The position numbers were made by a program, and so were the translations under genes. A stretch of DNA of 64,000 bases. Source: Chitinibacter bivalviorum (GTDB taxonomy: Bacteria; Pseudomonadota; Gammaproteobacteria; Burkholderiales; Chitinibacteraceae). Below, in pieces: positions 8,995 through 18,500 of this stretch (position 1 is the stretch's first letter; every line of letters begins with the position of its first letter). The stretch lies in assembly GCF_013403565.1 (NCBI RefSeq), contig NZ_CP058627.1, positions 2,914,001 through 2,978,000 on the forward strand, in the 5' to 3' direction. The notes under the pieces were generated by a model, which saw nothing but the letters and a program-made list of their open reading frames with translations, was not told where the DNA came from and did not search any database.

Positions 8995-9558
8995 ATGCTA
9001 AAAATCGAAGAGCTGCAACACCACCACGCGGCGATGCTGCGCTATGCGCTGTTTCAGCTTAACGATGCGGGCGCGGCGGAAGACGCGGTGCAAGAAGCGA
9101 TTTTGGCTGCGCTAGAAAAGCCTGAGTCATTTCAAGGCCAGTCGAGCCTGAAAACTTGGTTGATGGGCATTTTGAAATACAAAGTGCTCGACGTCTTGCG
9201 CCGCCAATACCGAGATCCCCAATTGATTCAAGCTCGCCTTGACGAAGAAAATGATCGCAGCGATATGGATGGTTTCTTTGACCAGACTGGGCATTGGGGC
9301 TCGGATGCACCGCGCCACTGGGCCAAGCCTGAGGCGTGCCTAGAAGATCGCCAGTTCTGGCAAGTTTATGAAGAGTGCGCGCAGAAAATGCCGCGTCGTA
9401 CCGCGATGGTGTTTGCGATGCGCGAGGTGATGGAGCTGGAGATTGCAGAAATTTGTCAGCAATTGGACATCACCGCGACTAATTGCTCAGTGCTGCTGTA
9501 TCGGGCGCGGATGAGTCTGCGTTTGTGCCTCGATAAAAATTGGTTCGGGAGGGCTTGA
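8995..9558 (+). CDS. Sigma-70 family (ECF-type) RNA polymerase sigma factor
   Basis: This is 187 residues. Region 2 (about residues 10–75) contains DAGAAEDAVQEAILAALE and SLKTWLMGILKYKVLDVLRR. Region 4 (about 125–180) has the helix-turn-helix EIAEICQQLDITATNCSVLLYRAR. Regions 1 and 3 are missing, as in ECF sigma factors. A zinc-binding anti-sigma candidate starts 2 bases after the stop, so the pair is probably a signal-responsive switch. The regulon cannot be read from the window; the adjacent FAD-dehydrogenase gene is a candidate target or partner. Confidence 0.88.
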   Translation: MLKIEELQHHHAAMLRYALFQLNDAGAAEDAVQEAILAALEKPESFQGQSSLKTWLMGILKYKVLDVLRRQYRDPQLIQARLDEENDRSDMDGFFDQTGHWGSDAPRHWAKPEACLEDRQFWQVYEECAQKMPRRTAMVFAMREVMELEIAEICQQLDITATNCSVLLYRARMSLRLCLDKNWFGRA

Positions 9559-9560
9559 GC

Positions 9561-9770
9561 ATGGGTTGCCGAGAAGCGAGCTTTTTACTCTCGCAAGCAC
9601 AAGACCGCGAGCTGGCATTGGGTGAAAAAATTAGCCTGCGCATTCATTTATTGATGTGCACAAAATGTACGAATTTTTCCCGCCAATTGCAGATGATGCG
9701 CAAGCTCAACCGTAGCTACACGGCGCAGGGCGCTCAATCGGAAGATCAAGACCCAAAAGATCAAGCATGA
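9561..9770 (+). CDS. Zinc-finger anti-sigma-factor-like protein
   Basis: This is 69 residues from the ATG at 9561, with GGGAGGG just upstream; a TTG start at 9540 would overlap the sigma gene and is less likely. The motif H29-x3-C33-x2-C36, with an additional Cys3, fits the zinc-anti-sigma (ZAS/zf-HC2) signature. There is no membrane segment, so it would act in the cytoplasm on the sigma factor encoded just upstream. It overlaps the next gene by 4 bases (ATGA). Confidence 0.8.
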   Translation: MGCREASFLLSQAQDRELALGEKISLRIHLLMCTKCTNFSRQLQMMRKLNRSYTAQGAQSEDQDPKDQA

Positions 9771-11149
9771 CATTCTTAGAGCAATTAAACGAATGGCGCA
9801 CTAGCCACTCAATTTTATTTGGCGCCGATACGGCGCCTTATTGTTTGGATCAACGCCGTCGCTATCAAGGCAGGGCGCTGGCAGTGGCCCGGCCTAATTC
9901 GACCGAGCAGGTGCAGCAATTAGTCCGCCTGTGTGCCGAGCACCAGATTGCCATCGTGCCACAAGGCGGCAATACCAGCTTATGCGGTGCGGCGACGCCA
10001 CTCAATGATGGGCAATCGATCGTGATTTCGTTTGAGCGCATGACGCAGATTGTGCAGGTCGATGCCGATAACAATACGATTACCGTGCAAGCGGGCGTGA
10101 CGCTGGCACAGGTGCAGCAGGCGGCGTTGGCGGCGAAACGTCTTTTTCCCGCCAATTGGGCCGCAGCGCAAAGCTGCCAGATCGGCGGTGCGCTGGCGAC
10201 CAATGCCGGCGGCGTGAATGTACTGCGCTACGGCAATATGCGCGAGCTGACCTTGGGGCTAGAAGTGGTGCTAGCCGATGGCGAGCTGTGGGAAGGCTTG
10301 CGCGGCTTGCGTAAAGACAACACCGGCTATGATCTCAAGCAGCTTTTTGTCGGCTCGGAAGGCACGCTCGGCCTGATTACGCAGGCGGTGTTGCGGCTGT
10401 ATCCTTTGCCGACCGCGCATGCGACGGCTTTGGTCGCGGTAGAAAGCCCCGCCGCGGCGGTGGATTTATTGCGCGGCTTGCAGGCCGAGGTGGGTGATCG
10501 CGTGACGTCTTTCGAGCTGATCTCTGCGCCGTGTCTTGATTTATTGCATCAGCACTTCCCACGTTTACCGCAGCCATTTCAGCCTATCCCGGCGTGGTGT
10601 GTGCTGATTGAGTTATCCGACGGTGGTGACTCGGCTTTGTTGACCGATAGGCTGGCGGAATATTTGTACGCGCATGGTTGTATGGAAGCCTATGTCGCGC
10701 AAAGCCCGACTGAAGCGGCGGACTTTTGGCGTTTGCGCGAATCGATTCCTGAGGCGCAGCGCATTGATGGTGTCAGCATTAAGCACGATATTAGTTTGCC
10801 CATTGGGGCTGTACCTGACTTTCTACAAAAGTGCGATACTGAGATGCTTTCGTCATTTGCAGGCGCTAGAATCGTCGCCTTTGGCCATTTGGGCGATGGT
10901 AATTTGCACTACAACTTGTTCTTGGCGGATAAAACCGCCGGCGTTTATGCTCTAGAGCCCGCAGTGAATGACTTGGTATACCGCCATGTTGCGGCATATA
11001 ACGGAAGTATTAGTGCCGAGCATGGCATTGGTCAGCTCAAACGCGCCACTTTGCAAGACGCACGCTCCGATCTGGAGCTGCACATGATGCGACAAATCAA
11101 AGCCACATTGGATCCGCTGGGGCTGTTTAATCCCGGCAAGGTTTTATAA
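9767..11149 (+). CDS. FAD-binding oxidoreductase, D-2-hydroxyacid dehydrogenase-like
   Basis: This is 460 residues. The N-terminal PCMH-type FAD domain (about 35–215) carries PQGGNTSLCGAATP and a CQIGGALATNAGG segment. The C-terminal FAD-oxidase domain (about 220–458) carries FGHLGDGNLHYN and AEHGIGQLKR, typical of GlcD, D-lactate and D-2-hydroxyglutarate dehydrogenases. These oxidise D-2-hydroxyacids and pass electrons to a carrier. The exact substrate cannot be assigned. It overlaps the anti-sigma gene by 4 bases, so it sits in the thrB–sigma–anti-sigma transcription unit. Confidence 0.88.
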   Translation: MTFLEQLNEWRTSHSILFGADTAPYCLDQRRRYQGRALAVARPNSTEQVQQLVRLCAEHQIAIVPQGGNTSLCGAATPLNDGQSIVISFERMTQIVQVDADNNTITVQAGVTLAQVQQAALAAKRLFPANWAAAQSCQIGGALATNAGGVNVLRYGNMRELTLGLEVVLADGELWEGLRGLRKDNTGYDLKQLFVGSEGTLGLITQAVLRLYPLPTAHATALVAVESPAAAVDLLRGLQAEVGDRVTSFELISAPCLDLLHQHFPRLPQPFQPIPAWCVLIELSDGGDSALLTDRLAEYLYAHGCMEAYVAQSPTEAADFWRLRESIPEAQRIDGVSIKHDISLPIGAVPDFLQKCDTEMLSSFAGARIVAFGHLGDGNLHYNLFLADKTAGVYALEPAVNDLVYRHVAAYNGSISAEHGIGQLKRATLQDARSDLELHMMRQIKATLDPLGLFNPGKVL

Positions 11150-11204
11150 AACATCTCGGCGAATTTGTCCTTCGTACAGTAACCCCGACACGGCTAAGGT
11201 AGGT

Positions 11205-13391
11205 ATGGAGCAAAATAATACAAACACGCAAACCCATGAATTTGGCTGGCATGTTGGGGAAAATCAGGCGCACTTTGATCCCTTGCTCGACTGTTTGGTT
11301 GAGCTAACCCGCCTGCACGGAGAGCCGTGGACCGCGCAAGCGCTTGCTGCGGGTTTGCCGCTGGTCGAAAATCGGCTTAGCCCCTCATTACTGCCGCGTG
11401 CCGCTGCGCGCGCGGGCCTTTCGGCGCGTGTATTGCGCCAATCATTAAATGCACTACCCGAACGACTCTTTCCCACTATTATTTTGTTGCACGGTCAGCG
11501 CGCCTGCGTGGTACTGGAAAAGCTGCCCGATGGCGCTTTCCGCGTGCGGATGCCTGAAACGGGCGAGTCGGTGGAAGTCTTTAGCGCCGCCGAGTTGGAA
11601 GCGCAATACGCCGGGATCGCGATTATTGTTCGCCCGCGCTTTCGCTTTGATTTGCGTACGCCAGAAATGGGCCAGATTCGCGAGCGTCATTGGTTCTGGG
11701 GCGCGATGTGGGATAACTGGCGCATTTATCGCGACGCGCTGATCGCTGCACTGCTGATCAATATTTTCGCCTTGGCCATGCCGCTGTTTTCGATGAATGT
11801 GTACGACCGAGTGGTGCCCAATCATGCGATTGAAACGCTCTGGGTGCTGGCGCTGGGTGCTGGTTTGATCTTGGGCTTTGATTTTGTGCTGCGCACGGCG
11901 CGCGGCTATATCCTCGATGTGGCGTCCAAGCGGATTGATATTTCGCTGTCCAGTTTGATTATGGAGCGGGTGCTGGGCGTAAAAATGAGCGCCAAGCCCG
12001 CATCGGTTGGCTCATTTACCGCCAATTTGCGTGCTTTCGAGTCGGTGCGTGATTTTATTGCTTCGGCGTCGATCACGACGCTGGTCGATTTGCCATTTGT
12101 GCTGATTTTCTTCTTGGTACTGGTCTGGATTTCACCGTGGCTGGTGCTGCCGCCGCTGATTGGTGCTTTGCTGATCGTGCTGTTTTCATGGCTGGCGCAA
12201 GCCAAAATGAATCAATTGGTTGAGCTGACCCAGCGCGCCGCTGCGCAACGCAACGCAACTTTAGTCGAAAGTATGGTCGGGCTGGAAACGATCAAAATCA
12301 TGGGCGCAGAGGGTGAAATGCAGCGCCGCTACGAGCGTGCGACGCGCTTTTTGGCGCAAATTGGTGGCCGCTTGAAACTGCTGTCCACGACGACGGTGAA
12401 TTTTGCGCAGGCCATTTCGCAATTGGTGTCGATCACGATTGTGATTGTTGGCGTGTATTTGCTCGTCGATGGGCAAATTACGATGGGGGGCATTATCGCC
12501 GCTTCCATGTTGGCAGGCCGTGCGATGGCGCCGCTGGGGCAGGTGGCAGGGCTATTGATGCAATATCAAAATGCCAAAACGTCGCTCGGCGCGGTTGAAA
12601 GCCATATGCAATTGCCGATTGAGCGCCCAGCCAATAGCAATTTCCTGCACCGCGATGCCTTCCGTGGCGAAATCGAATTTCGCAATGTGACATTCAAATA
12701 CCCCGATCGGGATGATATTGCGCTCAATAACGTTAGCTTCAAAATGAAAGCGGGCGAACGCGTCGGCGTGATTGGTCGGGTTGGCTCGGGCAAGACCACA
12801 ATCGAAAAACTGATTTTGGGCCTGTATCAGCCTACAGAGGGCGCCGTGCTTATCGATGGGATCGATACCCGTCAGATTGACCCTGCCGAGCTGCGCCGCG
12901 CAGTGGGCTATGTGCCGCAAGACCCGCTGCTGTTTTTTGGCTCCTTAAAGCAAAATATCGCGCTGGGTACGCCCTTTGCCGATGATGCCCAGATTCTGGC
13001 GGCCGCTGAGCTGGCGGGGATTGCCGAATTTGTGAACGCCAATCCGCGCGGTTTTGATATGTCGATTGGTGAGCGTGGTGAATCTTTATCAGGTGGTCAG
13101 CGTCAGGCGGTATCGATTGCGCGTGCGATTTTGAATGACCCGCCGATGTTGATTCTGGATGAGCCAAGTAGTGCGATGGATCATCAAAGCGAAGAGCGAC
13201 TGAAATCACGCTTGCGGACTTATTTGGCAGGAAAAACCATGCTGCTGGTGACGCACCGCACGTCTTTGCTCGAGTTGGTTGACCGACTGATTGTCATCGA
13301 TCAAGGGCAAATTATGGCCGATGGGCCTAAGGCTCAGGTGGTTGAGGCGCTGCAACAGGGTCGAATTGGTAAAGCGGGAGGGGCTGCATAA
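11205..13391 (+). CDS. Type I secretion permease/ATPase, LapB-like
   Basis: This is 728 residues: the inner-membrane ABC exporter of a type I secretion system. The order is a degenerate C39-peptidase-like domain (about 15–145, no convincing catalytic Cys-His pair), a six-helix membrane domain (about 170–450) and an ATPase domain (about 490–715). The ATPase has Walker A GRVGSGKT (about 523–530), signature LSGGQRQ (about 627), Walker B MLILDEP (about 649) and a switch His (VTHRTS). A non-catalytic C39-like domain is usual where the substrate has no cleaved leader, as for RTX adhesins. It overlaps the fusion-protein gene by one base and lies upstream of the giant adhesin, its likely substrate. 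Confidence 0.93.
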   Translation: MEQNNTNTQTHEFGWHVGENQAHFDPLLDCLVELTRLHGEPWTAQALAAGLPLVENRLSPSLLPRAAARAGLSARVLRQSLNALPERLFPTIILLHGQRACVVLEKLPDGAFRVRMPETGESVEVFSAAELEAQYAGIAIIVRPRFRFDLRTPEMGQIRERHWFWGAMWDNWRIYRDALIAALLINIFALAMPLFSMNVYDRVVPNHAIETLWVLALGAGLILGFDFVLRTARGYILDVASKRIDISLSSLIMERVLGVKMSAKPASVGSFTANLRAFESVRDFIASASITTLVDLPFVLIFFLVLVWISPWLVLPPLIGALLIVLFSWLAQAKMNQLVELTQRAAAQRNATLVESMVGLETIKIMGAEGEMQRRYERATRFLAQIGGRLKLLSTTTVNFAQAISQLVSITIVIVGVYLLVDGQITMGGIIAASMLAGRAMAPLGQVAGLLMQYQNAKTSLGAVESHMQLPIERPANSNFLHRDAFRGEIEFRNVTFKYPDRDDIALNNVSFKMKAGERVGVIGRVGSGKTTIEKLILGLYQPTEGAVLIDGIDTRQIDPAELRRAVGYVPQDPLLFFGSLKQNIALGTPFADDAQILAAAELAGIAEFVNANPRGFDMSIGERGESLSGGQRQAVSIARAILNDPPMLILDEPSSAMDHQSEERLKSRLRTYLAGKTMLLVTHRTSLLELVDRLIVIDQGQIMADGPKAQVVEALQQGRIGKAGGAA

Positions 13392-14827
13392 TGCAAGGTC
13401 AACACCGTTTACCGCCTAGCGCCAAACCCAATGTGTTTAAGCGCACCTGGGAAAAGATTAAAGCCAATAGCGACATGATGTTTGATCGCTATATCTTCTT
13501 TGCTGAAGAGCGCGATTTAATCGATGACCGTGATTATATTTCCGATGCCAATCACACGATTGCCGAGCAAAGCCCGCACGGCGCGCGCGTCTTGATTCGC
13601 GCTTCGGCGCTCGCAGTGCTGGTGCTGCTGATTTGGGCCGCGTTTGCGCCGCTGGATGAAGTGACCAAAGGGGAAGGGCGAGTGATTCCTTCGCGCCAAC
13701 TGCAGGTGATCCAGAGTTTGGATGGCGGTAGCGTGCAGGAGATTTTGGTGCGCGAAGGTCAGCAGGTGAAAAAAGGCGATTTGCTGCTGAAAATCGACTC
13801 AACCCGCTTTGTTTCGACGCTCAAAGAAAGCCGTGCGCAGTATTTGTCATTGAAAGCGAAAGCCGCCCGACTGGATGCTTTAGCCAATGGCAAAACCTTC
13901 ACCATGCCCGACGAGGTGCTCAAAGAAGCGCCTAATATCGCGGCTCAAGAGCAAATGCTGTACGAATCGAAGCGTGCCGAGTTGGAAGCGAGCTTGGGCG
14001 TTGCGCGTCAACAACTGAATCAGCGCACGCAAGAGCTCAATGAAATCCGCGCACGGCGCGAGCAAGCGTCGCAAGGCTATGAGCTGACGAAAAAAGAACT
14101 CGATGCCACGCGCCCCTTGCTGAAAAGCGGCGCGGTTTCTGATGTCGAGGTGTTGCGCTTGGAGCGCGATGTCTCGCGTTACCTCGGTGAGCGTGATGGC
14201 GCGAGCGCCCAGATTCCACGCGTGCAGGCCTCGATGGCCGAAGCTAATCGCAAGATTCAGGAAGTGGAGCTGATGTTCCGCAATCAGGCGCGCACCGAGC
14301 TGGCCGAAGCGACGGGCAAATTGGGTTCATTATCCGAGGGCAGCGTTGGTTTGGCGGATCGCGTGAAGCAATCAGAAATTCGTTCGCCCATGAATGGTAC
14401 GGTTAAGCAGCTTTTTGCCAATACTGTGGGTGGCGTGATTCAGCCGGGGAAAGACATTATCGAAATCGTGCCCTCAGGTGAAAGCTTGGTGCTGGAAGTC
14501 AAAGTACAGCCGCGCGATATTGCTTTCCTGCGCGCGCAGCAAGCTGCGACGGTGAAATTCACTGCGTATGATTTTTCGATTTATGGCGGCCTGGATGCCG
14601 AAGTGGTGCAAATCGGTGCCGACACGGTGAAGGATGAAAAGGGTAATTCGTTTTATTTAATCCGCGTTCGTACCAAGGAAGGCTTTTTACATAAAGATGG
14701 TAAACGCTTGCCGATAATCCCAGGCATGGTGGCCGAAGTGGATATTCTAACTGGCAAGAAAACCGTTCTTTCCTATTTGTTGAAACCGGTGTTACGCGCC
14801 AAATCTTCCGCACTGACCGAACGATGA
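13391..14827 (+). CDS. HlyD-family type I secretion membrane fusion protein, LapC-like
   Basis: This is 478 residues with GGGAGGGG ahead of the ATG. A cytoplasmic N-terminus is followed by one membrane segment (about 67–86), a lipoyl-like half motif ([20 protein letters not shown]), a long coiled coil (about 135–305) and a beta-barrel region containing the HlyD-family segment [19 protein letters not shown]. It should bridge the ABC exporter and the TolC-type channel across the periplasm. The start overlaps the exporter stop by one base, and the end overlaps the regulator gene by 4 bases (ATGA), so the three form one operon. Confidence 0.94.
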   Translation: MQGQHRLPPSAKPNVFKRTWEKIKANSDMMFDRYIFFAEERDLIDDRDYISDANHTIAEQSPHGARVLIRASALAVLVLLIWAAFAPLDEVTKGEGRVIPSRQLQVIQSLDGGSVQEILVREGQQVKKGDLLLKIDSTRFVSTLKESRAQYLSLKAKAARLDALANGKTFTMPDEVLKEAPNIAAQEQMLYESKRAELEASLGVARQQLNQRTQELNEIRARREQASQGYELTKKELDATRPLLKSGAVSDVEVLRLERDVSRYLGERDGASAQIPRVQASMAEANRKIQEVELMFRNQARTELAEATGKLGSLSEGSVGLADRVKQSEIRSPMNGTVKQLFANTVGGVIQPGKDIIEIVPSGESLVLEVKVQPRDIAFLRAQQAATVKFTAYDFSIYGGLDAEVVQIGADTVKDEKGNSFYLIRVRTKEGFLHKDGKRLPIIPGMVAEVDILTGKKTVLSYLLKPVLRAKSSALTER

Positions 14828-15420
14828 GCTTAGCAATCTATTTAATTGGCAATGATGAGCTGCTGCTCGATTACTGGCAGCAGGGGCTGGCTACGTATCA
14901 TTGCGAGCGAGCAAGCGATTGGTCGCAATTAGCCCCGGGCTCGATTGTGCTGCTCGATTTGGATAGCGCCGCTCTGCCCGCCTGGCAAGATGCGGTTTGG
15001 GCACAACGAACCCGCGACTATATGGTATTGGCAAGTAGCTCGACTCCTGACGATGAGCAGGGGTATGTGGCTCTGCAGTCAGGTTGCAGCGGGTATTGCC
15101 ATGCATACTCCCCATATCCATTGTTGCAACAAATCATCGAGGTCGTTAAATCGGGCGAGATTTGGGCTGGCCGTACTTTGGTGCAGCGTTTACTGGGGGC
15201 GATTAATCGCTTGCCGAGTAAAAATAATCCGCTACTCGGTCTTTCCGAGCGCGAAGCGCAGGTTGCCCGCCTAACCGCGACGGGACTGAGCAATAAGGAA
15301 ATCGCGCGCGAACTTGAGATTACCGAGCGCACCGTCAAGGCGCATTTAACGACAATTTTCGAAAAATTAGCCGTTAGCGATCGCGTGCAACTGGTGCTGC
15401 GCGTGAATGGCTTGGCCTGA
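14824..15420 (+). CDS. LuxR/NarL-type regulator with degenerate receiver
   Basis: This is 198 residues. The C-terminal helix-turn-helix (about 135–198: [22 protein letters not shown], then RTVKAHL) is a clear GerE/LuxR domain. The N-terminal part has receiver-like strands, with aspartates at D45/D47 (VLLDLDS), but the usual acidic pair after strand 1 is only partly present and the conserved Lys position reads YCHAYSP. Phosphorylation is therefore doubtful. It is translationally coupled to the secretion genes and lies directly upstream of the adhesin, whose promoter region holds a palindrome it could bind. Control of the adhesin is inferred from position only. Confidence 0.85.
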   Translation: MSLAIYLIGNDELLLDYWQQGLATYHCERASDWSQLAPGSIVLLDLDSAALPAWQDAVWAQRTRDYMVLASSSTPDDEQGYVALQSGCSGYCHAYSPYPLLQQIIEVVKSGEIWAGRTLVQRLLGAINRLPSKNNPLLGLSEREAQVARLTATGLSNKEIARELEITERTVKAHLTTIFEKLAVSDRVQLVLRVNGLA

Positions 15421-15460
15421 TTCCCGTTTTCCCTTCACCCCACGCCCATGACATTGGCGT

Positions 15461-15478
15461 ACTGTACTTCAGTACAGT
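15461..15478. promoter_or_regulatory. Perfect palindrome upstream of the adhesin, candidate operator
   Basis: ACTGTACT-TC-AGTACAGT is a perfect 8+2+8 inverted repeat in the 121-base gap between the regulator and the adhesin. Its size suits a dimeric DNA-binding protein such as the LuxR-type regulator just upstream. The binding partner is inference. Confidence 0.5.
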
Positions 15479-15484
15479 CGTATT

Positions 15485-15500
15485 TGTGATCTAGCTCACC
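15485..15500 (+). promoter_or_regulatory. CRP/Vfr-like binding site
   Basis: TGTGA-TCTAGC-TCACC matches the CRP consensus TGTGA-N6-TCACA at 9 of 10 half-site positions with the correct 6-base spacer. It lies 42 bases upstream of the adhesin ATG and overlaps the left arm of the leader hairpin. Depending on the transcription start it could activate or repress. Confidence 0.65.
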
Positions 15501-15540
15501 TACACTCCATTATTAGCAAAATCTAATCTGGAGTGTAGGT
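15498..15540 (+). promoter_or_regulatory. Leader hairpin sequestering the adhesin ribosome site
   Basis: ACCTACACTCCA (15498–15509) pairs perfectly with TGGAGTGTAGGT (15529–15540) across a 19-base loop. The right arm contains the GGAG ribosome site (15530–15533) and ends one base before the ATG at 15542. If transcribed, it would hide the Shine-Dalgarno sequence. No T run follows, so it is not a terminator. Confidence 0.7.
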
Positions 15541-15541
15541 C

Positions 15542-18500
15542 ATGGCTGAAACAATCATCGGTAGCAGCAACAGCGCCAAAGCAATCACCGTCGTGGAAGG
15601 CGAGGCATTTATCCGCGATGCCAGCGGTAAAGTGAGCCCAGTTGCTGCAGGTGATGTGTTGCAAGAAGGCCAGGTGATTTTCACCTCCAGTACCGGCCAT
15701 GTGACCTTGCTCTTGCCTAATGGCCAAGTGCTGGAATTGGGCGCTGATCGCAACTTGCTACTCGATGGCGATGTTACAGCGAGTGCGCCGACGGATCCGA
15801 CCGAAGCCTTGGTGGCTAATGCAGGCAGCAGTGCCGATCAAATCATCAATGCCATCAATGCTGGCAAAGACCTTTCCGAAGAATTAGATGCAACTGCAGC
15901 CGGTTTGAATGCGGGCGCTGGCGGTGAAGATGGTCACGGTTTTGTCCGCTTATTGCGAATTGCCGAAGCCGTCGATCCTGTCAGCTTTGAATTTAAAACC
16001 GAGCTTAACCCAGTTCATGACAGCATCGAACCCGCAGCCAATCCAGCTGCCGTCGTTTTGCTGCCTGAAAACCAGCAGCCTGTTGGACAAAATCAATCAG
16101 CAACGACGCCAGAAGATACGCCAGTTCGCGGCCAAGCCATCGCCCAAGATAGTGATGGCGATGTGCTCAGTTACAGCAAATCGAGCGACCCAGCGCACGG
16201 TACAGTGACTGTCGATGGCAAAGGCGCTTGGGTTTACACGCCGAACAAAGACTTTAATGGTAATGATAGCTTTACGATCTTGGTCGATGACGGCAAGGGC
16301 GGCAAAGACACCATTACCGTCAATGTCGGCGTGACACCGGTGAATGATCCGCCAGTCTTGGTTGATGCCAATGGCCAGCCATTGGGCAACGATATGGCGG
16401 TGAGTACACCCGAAGACACCCCAGTTAGCGGCAAGCTCGACGCCAAAGATCCCGATGGCGATACACTGACATTCAGCAAAACCAGCGACCCAGCCCACGG
16501 TAGTGTCACGGTCGATCCAAACGGCGGCTGGACTTATACGCCAAACAAAGACTACAACGGTCCAGATTCATTCACGGTTTTGGTCGATGATGGCAAAGGC
16601 GGCAAAGACACAATTACCGTCAATGTGGGCGTAACGCCAGTCAACGATCCACCTGTACCGGTTGATCCAAAAGTCCCAGGCGAGAGTTTCGACCCAGCCA
16701 CCGGCAACTACAGCCACACCACGCCAGAAGACACGGCAGTGAGCGGCAAAGTCATCGCCACCGACAAAGACGGCGACACGCTGACGTACACGCTCAACAG
16801 CCAGCCAACGCACGGCACAGTCGTGTTCAAAGCCGACGGCTCGTACACCTACACCCCAAGCGCTGACTACAACGGCAAAGACAGCTTTACCGTTCTGGTT
16901 GACGACGGCCACGGCGGTAAAGTGACCAGTACGGTGAATATCGACGTGACACCGGTTAACGATCCACCTGTTCCAGTTGATCCAAAAGTACCGGGTGAAA
17001 CGTTCGATCCAGCCACCGGCAACTACAGCCACACCACGCCAGAAGACACGGCAGTGAGCGGCAAAGTCATCGCCACCGACAAAGATGGCGACACGCTGAC
17101 GTACACACTGAACAGCCAGCCAACGCACGGCACTGTCGTGTTCAAAGCCGACGGCAGCTACACCTACACGCCAGGCCAAGACTACAACGGCAAAGACAGC
17201 TTTACCGTTCTGGTTGACGATGGCCACGGCGGTAAAGTGACCAGCACGGTCAATATCGACATCACACCAGTCAACGACGCCCCCGATGCGATCAACGACA
17301 CCACCAGCACTGCCATCAATACCCCGGTGGTGAATGTGAACGTACTCGGCAACGACAAAGACGTTGACGGCGATACCCTCACAGTGACCAAAGCAGAACT
17401 CGCTGACACCACCAAAGGTACGGTCACGCTCAACGCCGACGGCACGATCAACTTCACGCCCGCGACCAACGTCACCGGCCCAGTCGTGGTGAACTACACC
17501 ATCAGCGATGGACATGGTGGTACAGATACCGCCCAACTGACGATTAACGTGGGCGCCAACACGCCACCGACTGGCGCAGACAAAACGCTCACGCTGGCAG
17601 AAGATACCAACGTCACCGTTAAAGCCAGCGACTTTGGCTTTAGCGACGCCGACGCAGGTCAAACGCTGTCTGCCGTCCGCATCGACAGCCTGCCAGCCAA
17701 TGGTCAACTGACGCTCAACGGCGCGGCGGTGACAGCCGGTCAGGAAATCAGCGTGCTTGACCTGAACGCCGGCAAACTGGTGTTCACACCTGCTGCCGAC
17801 GCCAATGGTAACAACTACGCCAACTTCACCTTCAGCGTCAAAGACAGCTCAGGTGCGTTTGACACCGTGCCAAACAAAGTGACGTTCGATGTTACGCCAG
17901 TCAACGACACCCCAACACCGGTAGATCCAAAAGTCCCCGGTGAAACGTTCGACCCAGCCTCCGGCAACTACAGCCACACCACGCCAGAAGACACGGCAGT
18001 GAGCGGCAAAGTGACAGCCACCGACAAAGACGGCGACACGCTGACGTACACACTGAACAGCCAGCCAGCACACGGCACCGTCGTATTCAAGGCTGACGGC
18101 AGCTACACCTACACGCCAAGTCAAGACTACAACGGCAAAGACAGCTTCACGGTTCTGGTTGACGACGGCCACGGCGGTAAAGTGACCAGCACGGTCAATA
18201 TCGACGTGACACCAGTCAACGATCCACCTGTACCGGTTGATCCAAAAGTACCTGGTGAGAGTTTCGACCCAGCCACCGGCAACTACAGCCACACCACGCC
18301 AGAAGACACGGCAGTGAGCGGCAAAGTCATCGCCACCGACAAAGACGGCGACACGCTGACGTACACGCTCAACAGCCAGCCAACGCACGGCACAGTCGTG
18401 TTCAAAGCCGACGGCTCGTACACCTACACCCCAAGCGCTGACTACAACGGCAAAGACAGCTTTACCGTTCTGGTTGACGACGGCCACGGCGGTAAAGTGA

